Shown piece by piece: positions 39,542-49,220 of a stretch of 64,000 nt of DNA. The stretch's first letter is position 1. Every line of letters begins with the position of its first letter. This stretch comes from Saprospiraceae bacterium (GTDB lineage Bacteria; Bacteroidota; Bacteroidia; Chitinophagales; Saprospiraceae). The notes beneath the pieces are model-generated. The model saw nothing but the letters and a program-made list of their open reading frames with translations. It was not told the origin of the DNA and did no database searches. The position numbers and the translations under genes were made by a program. The stretch is taken from positions 62,001-126,000 of the forward strand of contig JADJTQ010000012.1 of the NCBI GenBank assembly GCA_016711125.1, read 5' to 3'.

Positions 39542-42244
39542 ATGAAATTACTACGAAGAGTGATCGGGGTCATTTTCCTCTTTCTGCCTTTGCTCATCAG
39601 CGCCCAGGTTACTGTTGGCCATCTTCTTACAGAAAACCGTGTTGAGCCCATGGGGCTAGATCTCGCTAATCCGCGTTTTAGCTGGCAGTTGGCTGGAGAA
39701 CGGCGGGGTATTTTGCAATCAGCTTATGAGATTAAAGTGTTGTCCGGTGACGCTTTAATGTGGAATACGGGTAAGGTGATCAGCAACCAGTCAACTTTTG
39801 TACCGTATGGTGGGCCTCAATTAGCCTCAGATCAGAGCTATCAGTGGCAAGTGAGAATCTGGGATGAAAAGAATCATGAGACCGACTGGAGTGCCAGAAG
39901 TACTTTTCATCTCGGCTTCTTGAAAGTTACAGATTGGAAAGCCAGGTGGATTGTGATGGATCCCGGCAAAGCAAGTGTAAGGTCAGCTCAGATGTTTAGA
40001 AAGGATTTTTCAGCAAAAAGCAGATTCAATCGGCAAGATTATACATCAGTGCCCATGGCATATATGAAGCCTCGATAAACGGAATGAGAGTGGGTGAAGA
40101 TCATTTTGACTCCAGGCTGGACGAGTTATAATAAGAGAATTCAGTACCAGGTATATGATGTCAGTGCATTGTTGTCTAAAGGTGATAATACGTCGGCGGC
40201 CGAAGTCGGAAATGGCTGGTATCGGAGCAATTTGGCCTGGGAGAACCATCATGACATCTATGGCAAAAATTTAGGTCTCCTGGCTCAACTCATGATCATC
40301 TACAAGGACGGTAGTACCGACTTGGTGGTGACCGATCAAAGCTGGAAAAGCGCAATTAGTGCCATAGAGTATTCCGAGATTTATCATGGAGAGACCTTTG
40401 ATGCACGTAAAATGGTTGCTGGCTGGAATAAATCGGGGTTTGATGATGCCAGTTGGAACAATGTAAGGGAAACCCCGGAACTGTTAGATGATCTTGTTGG
40501 CACTTATAATGAACCGGTAAGACAACAAGAAAAATTTGAGGTAGTCAAACTGATTACTACTCCAAAGGGTGAAAAGGTCTTGGATTTTGGCCAAAATCTA
40601 GTGGGCTTCGTCAGGGTGAAAGCCAATGGTGCATCAGGTGACAGGATTGTTTTATCACATTCGGAAGTGCTCGACAAAGCGGGCAATTTTATACCGAAAG
40701 TCTCCGGTCAGCTAAGCAGAGAAATACCTACATCTTAAAGGGTGAAACTGAAGAAACCTTCGAACCTCACTTTACCTGGCAGGGATTTCGTTATGTGCGT
40801 ATTGATGAGTATCCGGGTACAATCAATCCTAGAGACTTTACTGCAGTTGCGCTATATTCTGATATGCCATTGGCTGGTAAATTTACCTCGTCGAATGAAT
40901 TGATCAATCAATTGCAACACAACATTCAATGGGGTCAGCGAGGTAATTTTATTGATGTACCGACCGACTGCCCACAGCGTGATGAGAGACTGGGCTGGAC
41001 GGGCGACGCCCAGGCTTTTTCGCGAACAGCGGCATTTAATTTTGATGTACATAATTTCTTTTCCAAAATGGATGAAAGATGTAGCAGCCGATCAAAGTGA
41101 AGATGGGAGCGTACCTTTTGTTGTGCCCCACGTCTTGGGTGCAAATGCGGGAGGTTCCGCTGGTTGGGCAGATGCGGCAACAATAATTCCCTGGAATATG
41201 TATCTCGTGTATGGCGATCAGAAGATATTGGAAGATCAGTACAAAAGCATGCAGGGATGGATTCGATTTATGATGAATAATAGCAATGATTTTCTTTGGA
41301 ATAAGGGCTTTCATTTTGGAGATTGGTTGTTTTACCGGCCAGCGGATGATACTGATGGTCGTTCAGCGGTCACCGATAAATACCTAATTGCCCAGTGCTT
41401 TTTTGCCCATTCCACTCAATTGATGATCAATACTGCTGAAGTATTAGGGAAGGAAAAAGATGTGGAGCTATACACCGCGCTCTTAAAAAACATTAAGTCA
41501 GCCTTTCTGAAGGAGTATGTCACTGCTTCAGGTAGGCTAGTTTCCGGTACCCAAACGGCCTATGTACTTGCATTAAATTTTGACATGCTACCATTAGAAA
41601 TGCGGCAGCAGGCTGCCCGATCGACTGGTTGGTAATATAAAAAGTTATAATAGTCATTTTAACTACCGGGTTTCTGGGTACTCCTTATTTATGTCATGTT
41701 CTCAGCAGATATGGACATAACGATGTCGCATTTGATCTGTTGCTTCAGAAGACCTATCCGAGTTGGTTGTATCCGGTTACAATGGGAGCCACCACCATTT
41801 GGGAAAGATGGGATGGGATCAAACCGGACAGCACGTTTCAGACACCCAACGAACTCCTTTAACCATTATGCATACGGAGCTATCGGAGATTGGATGTATC
41901 GGGTTTTGGTGAGATTGGATAATCAGGATAATTCATTTGGGTACAAGAAAATCAAGATAAAGCCACATATTGGTGGAGATTTTTTCATGCCAGCCCTGAA
42001 TTTAATTCGGTATATGGAATGATTGAAGCCAGCTGGAAAATCATTGGCACTCAGTTTAAGAGCTTCAATACCACCAAATACACAAGCTATAATTTATTTG
42101 CCGGCAGAATCAAAAGACATTTTGGAGAGCGGTCAGATCGCTAAAATGATTCCAGAAATCAAAGTATGTCAAGGATGCCGATGGTTATGCTATTTTGAAG
42201 TAGGCTCAGGTCAATATCATTTTACGATGCAATATAAGAAATGA
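39542..42244 (+). pseudogene. GH78 alpha-L-rhamnosidase, about ten frameshifts
   Basis: Secreted alpha-L-rhamnosidase of about 900 residues when joined. After the signal peptide (MKLLRRVIGVIFLFLPLLIS) comes the N-terminal beta domain (ENRVEPMGLDLANPRFSWQL), the rhamnosidase N domain (DFGQNLVGFVRV), the (alpha/alpha)6 catalytic domain with DCPQRDERLGWTGDAQ and the conserved Asp/Glu region, GATTIWERWDG, and the C-terminal domain (NSFNHYAYGAIGDWMYR). The frame changes near 40020, 40110, 40717, 41075, 41622, 41665, 41845, 41985, 42055 and twice near 42170. Conserved blocks persist through all breaks without in-frame stops in the right frame. It releases terminal alpha-L-rhamnose, which feeds the rha genes downstream. 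Confidence 0.85.
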
Positions 42245-42519
42245 GAAAATGGGTTAACCGAATAGCAAGGTGCCACTACTTTTTAAGTCGAATAATTGAT
42301 GATTTTCGATTCATTTTCTTGGTCTTAGGTATTTTTAAGTAGGTCATGATGAATATCGGATCAGTCGAATAGTCAGAGAGGGAGTATGGGTTCGGCAAGC
42401 TCAACCTGACTCGGGAAGAGCTCAGCTGACTTTTACATTCTGGGGTTTTGGAATGAAAAAAGAATACCAGCTAAATTTATATCACCTTGGTCGGACCCAC
42501 ATCAAAAGAATATCATTTT

Positions 42520-43539
42520 TTACAATGACTGTCGCAATATTAAGCGAAATGGGTTAGCCACCTGCTCCTTCCTGTTCCACAAAATCAGTTCACCTACGGT
42601 TTTGCCTAGTTGTTCGAAGTCGGTAGAAATGACCGTGATGCCATTGAGAAGAATTTCCTTTAATGGAGTTTCATTGTATGAAATGATCCCAATATCATTG
42701 CCTACTACAAAATTTCTAGACTTTACTTTTTTGATAAGCGTAACCAGGTCGTCTTCCATTAAACAGACAAAAGCTTCTCCCCGGTCAACCATGCAATCGT
42801 CCAGATTATCAACTACTTGGTAATCAAAGGCATATTCCAGACAAAAGTTTTCAAATCCGGTGAGGATCTCCCTGGGGTGGTAACCATAGACAGGAAAAAT
42901 GATTTTTAAAACATTGTATTTGCGAACCAAATCGAGGGCTTCGGTCAAAGCACTATAGATGTTATTGGCAAACTCCTGATAAACCGCCGCATACTCGCCA
43001 GTGATCCCTTCCACTTTTTTATCAAGAACTATCAACTTGCTTTTGGGTATTTGATTGATCACTTCGCTGGCATCTTTGCCACCTTCAAGAAAATGCGCAA
43101 TGATCACGAAATGGGTAAAGTTGCCCGCCAGACTCGCATTAATATAGTTCTTGAAGAGTCTGAAGTCATTGTTGTAAATGTAAAAGTCAATAGATGCCTC
43201 ATCACCCAGAGTCGTAGACAAGGAGTCATAAATGATCTTTTTATGTAGGCTTAGCTTATTAAAGAGTAAAAAAACCTTCGCTTTCCTTTGGGTGTTTTTA
43301 CTTTTTACAAAATACCCTTTACCGCGCACTGACTCGACAATGCCAATCTTTTGCAAATAATCATAGGCCTTAACAATCGTGTCTCTGGATATGTCAAAGT
43401 CGATCAGGAGACGATTTACGGAAGGTAATTTTTCTTCCAGATCTATGATCCCTTCTTCAATACCTGAAAGAATCGAATTGACAATCTGCCTGTATTTTGG
43501 GGTCTTGGAGTATTCATTGATGCTGATAATCTTCTTCAC
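42520..43539 (-). CDS. GntR-family regulator with periplasmic-binding-protein-like sensor
   Basis: 339 residues. The N-terminal GntR winged helix (KYRQIVNSILSGIEEGIIDLEEKLPSVNRL, shown in part, and RDTIVKAYDYLQKIGIVESVRGKGYFV) is followed by a LacI-type sugar-binding domain (about 100-339) with VFLLFNKLSLHKKIIYDSL and IGIISYNETPLKEIL. This GntR/PBP architecture is used for fucose and rhamnose regulators in Bacteroidota. Set beside GH78 and the rha genes, it is the likely L-rhamnose (or rhamnose-derivative) sensor. Minus strand, with a 436 base gap to the gene on its 5' side. Confidence 0.85.
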   Translation of the reverse strand: MKKIISINEYSKTPKYRQIVNSILSGIEEGIIDLEEKLPSVNRLLIDFDISRDTIVKAYDYLQKIGIVESVRGKGYFVKSKNTQRKAKVFLLFNKLSLHKKIIYDSLSTTLGDEASIDFYIYNNDFRLFKNYINASLAGNFTHFVIIAHFLEGGKDASEVINQIPKSKLIVLDKKVEGITGEYAAVYQEFANNIYSALTEALDLVRKYNVLKIIFPVYGYHPREILTGFENFCLEYAFDYQVVDNLDDCMVDRGEAFVCLMEDDLVTLIKKVKSRNFVVGNDIGIISYNETPLKEILLNGITVISTDFEQLGKTVGELILWNRKEQVANPFRLILRQSL

Positions 43540-43975
43540 TGGATCGACTTTTATCGGACAGTAAGTTCCGGATTTCCGGTAATTGAAGTAACAGAAAGAT
43601 AGTAAATGTTGAAAAAGAAACGTCGTACAGTAACTCTACAACCAACATAACCGCAAGAAATTAGTTGATAGCCAGTTGATATTAAATAGTAATAAACGAT
43701 CAAATTTGAAATACTGGAAACAGGTAAACCAACACTACTGCCTGAAGATGTTAACTACGCAATAAATTCGAAGTTACAATTACTTAGTTACTTACTTCTA
43801 ATCTATTGAAATTCGATTGTGGTAAAATAGTTATATTTGGATTGTGGCACCAGGCACATCGCTTTTATGGACATATATTAGTCCAACGAAAATTTACCAT
43901 TTTAAAGTTCAGGGCAAATCAACTCGTTGGTAAAAAAAGCGATTGCGAAAGATACCGACAACATATTAAATACAT
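43540..43975. other. 436 bp gap upstream of the regulator gene
   Basis: Intergenic sequence. It should hold the regulator's own promoter on the minus strand. On the plus strand TATATTTG at 43832-43839 matches the -7 box with a TTG 23 bases upstream, but no gene follows on that strand. Short plus-strand open frames at 43806-44133 look random or run into the DJ-1 gene. Confidence 0.4.
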
Positions 43976-44713
43976 TTACTTTTTCCAGTTTTGCAGTCTA
44001 TCGAGGTACAGATATGATTCAACAAACTGCCTGTGCTGAGAGCTTGTCAATTTTTCCAATAATTCAAGAGAAGAAATGTAACTCGCTAAGTTACCGTTTG
44101 ACGAAAGAAATTTTCCGTCTTCAACATAACTGAGCAAAGAATCGTTCTGGACGATTAGATTGGGATAATCTAATTGAAATTGTTGGCCTCCGCCGATCCA
44201 GGTAACTATCATTTTTCCATCAGCGATGCCAGATTCCCCAATTAATTGTGCTCCGGCACAATTGCTCACCGTGTAATCTGTATTTGAATTCTGACTCCTT
44301 ATGAATTCCACGATTTTTCTATTCGTCACCTGGGCGGTCATATCGTAGGCACTGGGTACGAAGAGCACATCGAGAGTGGGTGAATTTTCAAAGGTATAGT
44401 CAGGTGTAATTTCCAAACCCTCCTCCGTCACGATGGGGTCTTGTGTTTCAGAGATTATAATGACGTTGAACAACTCGTTTCCCGCCGTATCTTTCTTTGT
44501 AAGAACATCCATAGGTGCCGTAACCTCCGTCATTAATACGCCTTCATATGCCATTAGTCCTATGATTGGCAAGGCCTTATTAAGAGGTTTTAGTTCCTTT
44601 GATTTTAGCATATCGGTGCCATTATTAATTTGTTGGCTATCGGCACAACCAGCAAGTGCTATCACCAATATCGACAACAATAAATCGTAGATTCTTTTTC
44701 TTCTGTTTTTCAT
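43976..44713 (-). CDS. DJ-1/PfpI-family lipoprotein
   Basis: 245 residues. A lipoprotein signal (LLSILVIALAGC) is followed by a DJ-1/PfpI domain: PIIGLMAYEGVLMTEVTAPMDVL, LDVLFVPSA and SNCAGAQLIGESG with the nucleophilic Cys. DJ-1 relatives include glyoxalase III/deglycase-like enzymes and chaperones; lipid-anchored forms are less common. Placed next to a sulfatase on the same strand, with 38 bases between them. Confidence 0.82.
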   Translation of the reverse strand: MKNRRKRIYDLLLSILVIALAGCADSQQINNGTDMLKSKELKPLNKALPIIGLMAYEGVLMTEVTAPMDVLTKKDTAGNELFNVIIISETQDPIVTEEGLEITPDYTFENSPTLDVLFVPSAYDMTAQVTNRKIVEFIRSQNSNTDYTVSNCAGAQLIGESGIADGKMIVTWIGGGQQFQLDYPNLIVQNDSLLSYVEDGKFLSSNGNLASYISSLELLEKLTSSQHRQFVESYLYLDRLQNWKK

Positions 44714-44751
44714 GTCAAATTTGTCAAATACAATTTGGGCTTACCAACATA

Positions 44752-46098
44752 CTATCTTTTCAAATGATCTGGAATCCACCAGGAATCTATTTTCTGAACT
44801 AATTTAGTAACTTCTTCTGGCTTTGAATTGGCCAGGTTTTGCTGCTCTGTCGGATCTTCCAAAATATTAAATAGACTCATTGCCTCCTCAGGCAAATTAG
44901 TGGTGTCAGGTACGATCAGTTTCCAGGGGTACTCTACCCCGACGCGATATTTAAGACTTCGGGTTGGTTCTTCTAAATCTTTAATATCATGTTCGTAAGC
45001 CTCGGCAAAAATCGCTTTTCTATCAACTATTGCATTCCCATCCATCAAATTTATACCAGGTAGGGTTGCATCTGAAGGTAAATTGCAGGCGTGCAGAATA
45101 GTCGGTACTATGTCTATACTGCTAGCAAGATTTGTATTGTCCATTTTTTGAATAATTTGGCCAGGCCATCGAAACATGATCGGTGTACGAATTCCCCCTT
45201 CATAAGGAGATTGTTTTGACCTCGGAGCAAACTTGTTTGGCTGGTCAGGTTCCTGAATCCAACCATTATCGCATACATAAATGACCAGGGTTTCACGTGC
45301 AAGGTCATTATTGTCAAGAAAATCAAGTAGATCACCACATGTTTGATCAAACCATTCACACATTGCCCAATATTTAGCTATAGCCGGAGTAGGTGCTTTT
45401 GCCAGGTATTTATCTTCGAGCTTCTTTGGTGGTGTGTGTGGACTATGTGGGAGAAATGGTGCATACCAAACGAAAAAAGGCTGACCTTCATCGTTAGCCT
45501 TTTTAATGAAATCAAAAATAGGATCAAGACTTTCGCGTCCGATAACAAGCCCATTATCTCCATGTCTTCCCCCCTTAGTGTGATCTCCATGGGTCATTCC
45601 TTCATCAAAATGCGAGTCCTGCCAAGATCCCATCCACCATTTGCCGGTCTGTAATGATCGATAGCCAAGCGGCGCCAATCGCTTGGTGAGTAGAGGCAAT
45701 TCATTAAATTGGTTGATCGCGGGTTGAAATAGCGCTGCTCGTTTTTCCATCCATTCGCTTCCATATCTCGGCCCTCTATCGAATTCAAACAGTGGATCAT
45801 TGCCGGTTATACCATGCTGATGGGGGTAGAGACCAGAGATAATAGTAGCCAGTGAAGGGCAACATAGGGGTGCGGCGACATATCCTCTTGTAAAAGTAAG
45901 CGATTCACTTGCTAGCTGATCTAACCGCGGAGTCTCAATCTGCGGATGCCCAAGAAAGCTGTAATCATTCCAGGCCTGATCGTCAGATAGAATTAATAGG
46001 ATATTGGGCGGTCTATTTTCTTTTTCGGTTTCGCAGCTCGCTAAAAGAAAACCCATCAGGAGTATCAGGAAAGTTTTAGAGTGATAGCGATAAAACAT
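44752..46098 (-). CDS. sulfatase lipoprotein (S1-type, CxPSL active-site motif)
   Basis: 448 residues, an alkaline-phosphatase-fold sulfatase. Lipoprotein signal (LLMGFLLASC), metal residues in ILLILSDDQAWND, active site LCCPSLATIISGLYPHQHG, and DNGW...EGGIRTPIMFRWP near residue 290-320. The Cys would be converted to formylglycine; the usual CxPSR has Leu instead of Arg (CTG codon at 45848-45850). It ends SWWIPDHLKR, a full-length enzyme. In a rhamnose cluster the natural substrate would be a sulfated glycan. Sec-exported and lipid-anchored. Confidence 0.88.
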   Translation of the reverse strand: MFYRYHSKTFLILLMGFLLASCETEKENRPPNILLILSDDQAWNDYSFLGHPQIETPRLDQLASESLTFTRGYVAAPLCCPSLATIISGLYPHQHGITGNDPLFEFDRGPRYGSEWMEKRAALFQPAINQFNELPLLTKRLAPLGYRSLQTGKWWMGSWQDSHFDEGMTHGDHTKGGRHGDNGLVIGRESLDPIFDFIKKANDEGQPFFVWYAPFLPHSPHTPPKKLEDKYLAKAPTPAIAKYWAMCEWFDQTCGDLLDFLDNNDLARETLVIYVCDNGWIQEPDQPNKFAPRSKQSPYEGGIRTPIMFRWPGQIIQKMDNTNLASSIDIVPTILHACNLPSDATLPGINLMDGNAIVDRKAIFAEAYEHDIKDLEEPTRSLKYRVGVEYPWKLIVPDTTNLPEEAMSLFNILEDPTEQQNLANSKPEEVTKLVQKIDSWWIPDHLKR

Positions 46099-46270
46099 AA
46101 ATCGTATTTTATGATTTCATGAAGGAGACCATGAGAATTTTTTTAATTGTATCAGTGCAAAGCTATTTATTATAAACTGATGGCACCGGGTGACGACTAC
46201 GGGTGACGACTAATTGAAGATGAACCCCATAATGAAAATTCATTGCAAGTGTGCAAGAACCAATATAAAA

Positions 46271-47550
46271 TCAAACGTCCAATTCCCATCCAAAACCTGG
46301 TCGGTCAGATGGTTCCATATAGATACCTTCTGGCCCCGGGCAATACTATTTTCTTCTTCGTATAGCTCATATACTTCTTTTGGACCACCCGGTGTGGGGC
46401 ATAAACATTTCGCACCAGGGGCTATTGGGGTGGCCATTATAAAATGAGGTCCTCCTCCTCGCCATCCGCCATGAGGGATCACCGGAATATCGACTCCTGC
46501 AGCCATTGCAGCTATCCTGCGCAATTCGGTCAAGCCTCCGCACCAATTCATATCTGGTTGCCAGATTTTTGCTGCATCAAAGGCCTGCAAAAGTTGGAAG
46601 CCATATCGAGTGTATTCGTGCTCCCCAGTCACAATCCGGGTCGAGGTAATTTGTTTATTTAGACGACCGAAACCCGCATAGTCATCGGGTGGCAGACACT
46701 CTTCCATCCAGTAGACCCGGAAGGGTTCGACCGCCTCTGCAAACTGATAGGTATAATCTTCGGTAAAGGCCATCCAGCAATCCAGCATAATTTCTCCATC
46801 TGGTCCCAGTAGATTTCGTGCCCGCTCGACCAACTGTACATTTTTCCTTAACCCATCCCGGCCATCTGCTGGTCCGTAGGGTACGGCCAACTTCATTTTG
46901 GTATAACCGAACTCCAGATGTTGCTCCATGTCGTTACCAGTGCAATAGGCTGGAATTCTTTCTTTGGTCTTGCCTCCAAGGAGTTGATAAACCGGCGTAT
47001 TCAGCGCATTGCCAATCAGGTCCCACAAGGCATTATCGACGGCGCTGATGGCATGTACCACCAAGCCTTTACGCCCATAGGAAAGGGTAGATCGCCACAT
47101 AATATCCCAAAGGCGCTCCACATTAAAAGGATCCTCATCCATCAGGAGTTTGGTCAGGTGATTTTCGATTACGAAACTGGCACCTGGGCCGCCGTAGCCA
47201 ATTCCTGATACTCCTTTGTCGGTTATAATATGCACCGCTGTAGGCCCCATATCGCCACTCATGAAGAGGGATCGCTGTGCTTTATATTTGGGATAAATGG
47301 ACATCGGATTGGCTACTTCGACGCCGCCGGTAGACCAGGAGCCAGCTGCTGGTGTATATTCTGGCCACGGTTTCTTACGCCGCGGATTTACCATTTTTAC
47401 ACTGGTGATTTTTAGGCCGCTGGTGATATCTTCGAAACTTAATGGTGGCAAATACTCTGGAGCAATTTCAACATTGGTGGCCATTAAATTATTTAGTGGT
47501 ATACCCAGTGCCGGAATTGTGGCGGTAAAAAGAAAATCTCGACGTTTCAT
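46271..47550 (-). CDS. L-rhamnonate-dehydratase-like enolase-superfamily protein with export signal
   Basis: About 426 residues. The sequence closely follows RhmD-type dehydratases: NALWDLIGNALNTPVYQLLGG, MLDCWMAF (metal Asp), YWMEECLPPDDYAG (metal Glu), TGEHEYTR (metal Glu), PDMNWCGGLTE and IPHGG (catalytic His). The N-terminus KRRDFLFTATIPALG is a twin-arginine-like signal, which is unusual for a sugar-acid dehydratase. A missing G in GCCCGGGGCC near 46334 shifts the end; restoring it gives EGIYMEPSDRPGFGWELDV and the stop at 46271. Predicted reaction: L-rhamnonate to 2-keto-3-deoxy-L-rhamnonate. Substrate is inferred from similarity. Confidence 0.78.
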
Positions 47551-47936
47551 TCTTCTTAATGTTTAAGTGTTATTAATCTAAGCTTACGGCCCTTGGTTGT
47601 TCGCGTCAGCGAGCGGGCAGGGGTTCAGGGGTTGGGGGGGCGGCAAGCTCACCCTAAACTGGCTTTTATTCTGCTTCTTCTAGAGCAAACAATTCAATTC
47701 TCTTCAGAAGTACATCTAAAATGACCTAACTCAAACTTAAAAATACGCCTACTTTTTCAACATGTTGATACTAAATAGAAGAAATTGGGGATTTTCCAGA
47801 ATGCAGCAGAACACTTTTCTTAGAACATCTCCGTATTTTGGCCATCAAGCTTACTATCGCTTGTTTCTGTGACGATCCAGGTAGACGATTTTACGTACAT
47901 TAAGCAAATTGATTTACGATTTTGAACATTGCTAAA
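47551..47936. other. 386 bp gap between divergent catabolic genes
   Basis: Separates the dehydratase gene from rhaI, so it holds their promoters. It carries a G-rich tract and CGGCAAGCTCA, which also occurs at 42392-42402. No -7 box of the exact form was found before rhaI. Confidence 0.4.
47615..47640 (+). other. potential G-quadruplex in the rha promoter gap
   Basis: Four G runs (GGG, GGGG, GGGG, GGGGGGG) separated by 2-4 bases, meeting the usual G4 pattern. It lies about 300 bases upstream of rhaI on the coding strand. Confidence 0.55.
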
Positions 47937-49220
47937 ATGAAACTTACCAAAGAACAAATAGATTCACACAATAACCATGGTATCTCAGCTCATGATTCAG
48001 AATTTCAATTTTTAAGCAAGATACTCTCTAAGAAAGGACTTAATGTTGAAAACATCATAGAGCAAATTCAAAGCTTTCAAGTGGCAATACCTAGTTGGGC
48101 TCTAGGTACCGGGGGCACTCGCTTTGGTCGTTTTACGATTGGCGGAGAACCTCGTGATTTGGAAGAAAAGATCAGTGATGTTGGTTTGATCAATGACCTG
48201 ACTAAAGCAGCGGGAAGCATTTCATTGCATATTCCATGGGATATTCCGGAAGATCCCGGTGCAATTTTGGAACTAGCGAGTTCATATGGAATTGTATTTG
48301 ACGCCGTAAATTCGAACACCTTCCAGGATGAAGCCAATCAAAAGCTTAGTTATAAATTTGGTTCGCTTTGCCATACGGATGATGCTGTCCGTGCTCAAGC
48401 GATCGAGCATAACAGGCAAGTCATTGATGTCGGTCAGGCTCTAGGTTCAAAAAGTCTTACCGTCTGGTTGGCAGATGGATCGTCTTTTCCCGGTCAGTTG
48501 AATTTTCAAAAAGCATTGGAAAGAACCCTTGATAGTCTAAAAGCTATCTATAAATATCTGCCTGCAGATTGGAAATTGTACATTGAATACAAACCCTATG
48601 AGCCTAACTTCTATAGTACAGTTATTCAAGACTGCGGTACTTCGCATCTCCTGGCGACCGAATGCGGCAATCGGGCATTTTCACTGGTCGACCTGGGGCA
48701 TCATCTCCCAAACACCAACATTGAGCAAATCGTTGCGACCTTAATGTGGCGTGGCAAATTGGGTGGATTTCATTTCAATGATAGTAAATTTGGAGACGAT
48801 GATTTGACCGTTGGAAGTATCAAACCCTATCAGCTATTTTTAATCTTTAATGAGCTGGTTTATGGTATGACCGTCGATACAAATAAAAATCCATCACTTG
48901 CCTGGATGATTGATGCAAGTCATAATGTTAAAGATCCCCTTGAAGATCTGATGCAGAGTCTAGAAGCAATCAGATTAGCATATGCCCAGGCGCTCATCGT
49001 TAACCAGAATGATCTTGAGGAGTTGCGCTCGATCAATGATGTTACCTTGGCTCAGGAGATATTGCAAGAAGCCTTTCGAACGGATGTCCGTCCATTACTT
49101 AAAGAGGCGCGTAAAAGATCGGGTGGTGCTTTAAATCCAATAGACATCTATCGAAAATTAGGTATACGCAATACCCTAAGGGAATTGCGAGGACTGGATA
49201 CTGTTGCAACTGGTTTATAG
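47937..49220 (+). CDS. rhaI: L-rhamnose isomerase, RhaI type
   Basis: 427 residues, the Pseudomonas-stutzeri-type rhamnose isomerase with a xylose-isomerase-like TIM barrel. Visible blocks: AIPSWALGTGGTRFGRF, WLADGSSFPGQLNF, IEYKPYEPNFYSTVIQD (metal Glu), VDLGHHLPNTNIEQI (metal Asp/His), GGFHFNDSKFGDDDL and IDASHNVKDP. Converts L-rhamnose to L-rhamnulose. I start at MKLTKEQIDSHNN; a TTG start five codons upstream is possible. The stop overlaps the next start by one base (TAGTG), so rhaI and rhaB are translationally coupled. Confidence 0.93.
   Translation: MKLTKEQIDSHNNHGISAHDSEFQFLSKILSKKGLNVENIIEQIQSFQVAIPSWALGTGGTRFGRFTIGGEPRDLEEKISDVGLINDLTKAAGSISLHIPWDIPEDPGAILELASSYGIVFDAVNSNTFQDEANQKLSYKFGSLCHTDDAVRAQAIEHNRQVIDVGQALGSKSLTVWLADGSSFPGQLNFQKALERTLDSLKAIYKYLPADWKLYIEYKPYEPNFYSTVIQDCGTSHLLATECGNRAFSLVDLGHHLPNTNIEQIVATLMWRGKLGGFHFNDSKFGDDDLTVGSIKPYQLFLIFNELVYGMTVDTNKNPSLAWMIDASHNVKDPLEDLMQSLEAIRLAYAQALIVNQNDLEELRSINDVTLAQEILQEAFRTDVRPLLKEARKRSGGALNPIDIYRKLGIRNTLRELRGLDTVATGL

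Noticed and set aside
43832..43839. Plus-strand promoter for an unseen RNA
   Set aside because: The TATATTTG box has only a weak -33 element at 23 bases and no gene or terminator follows on that strand.
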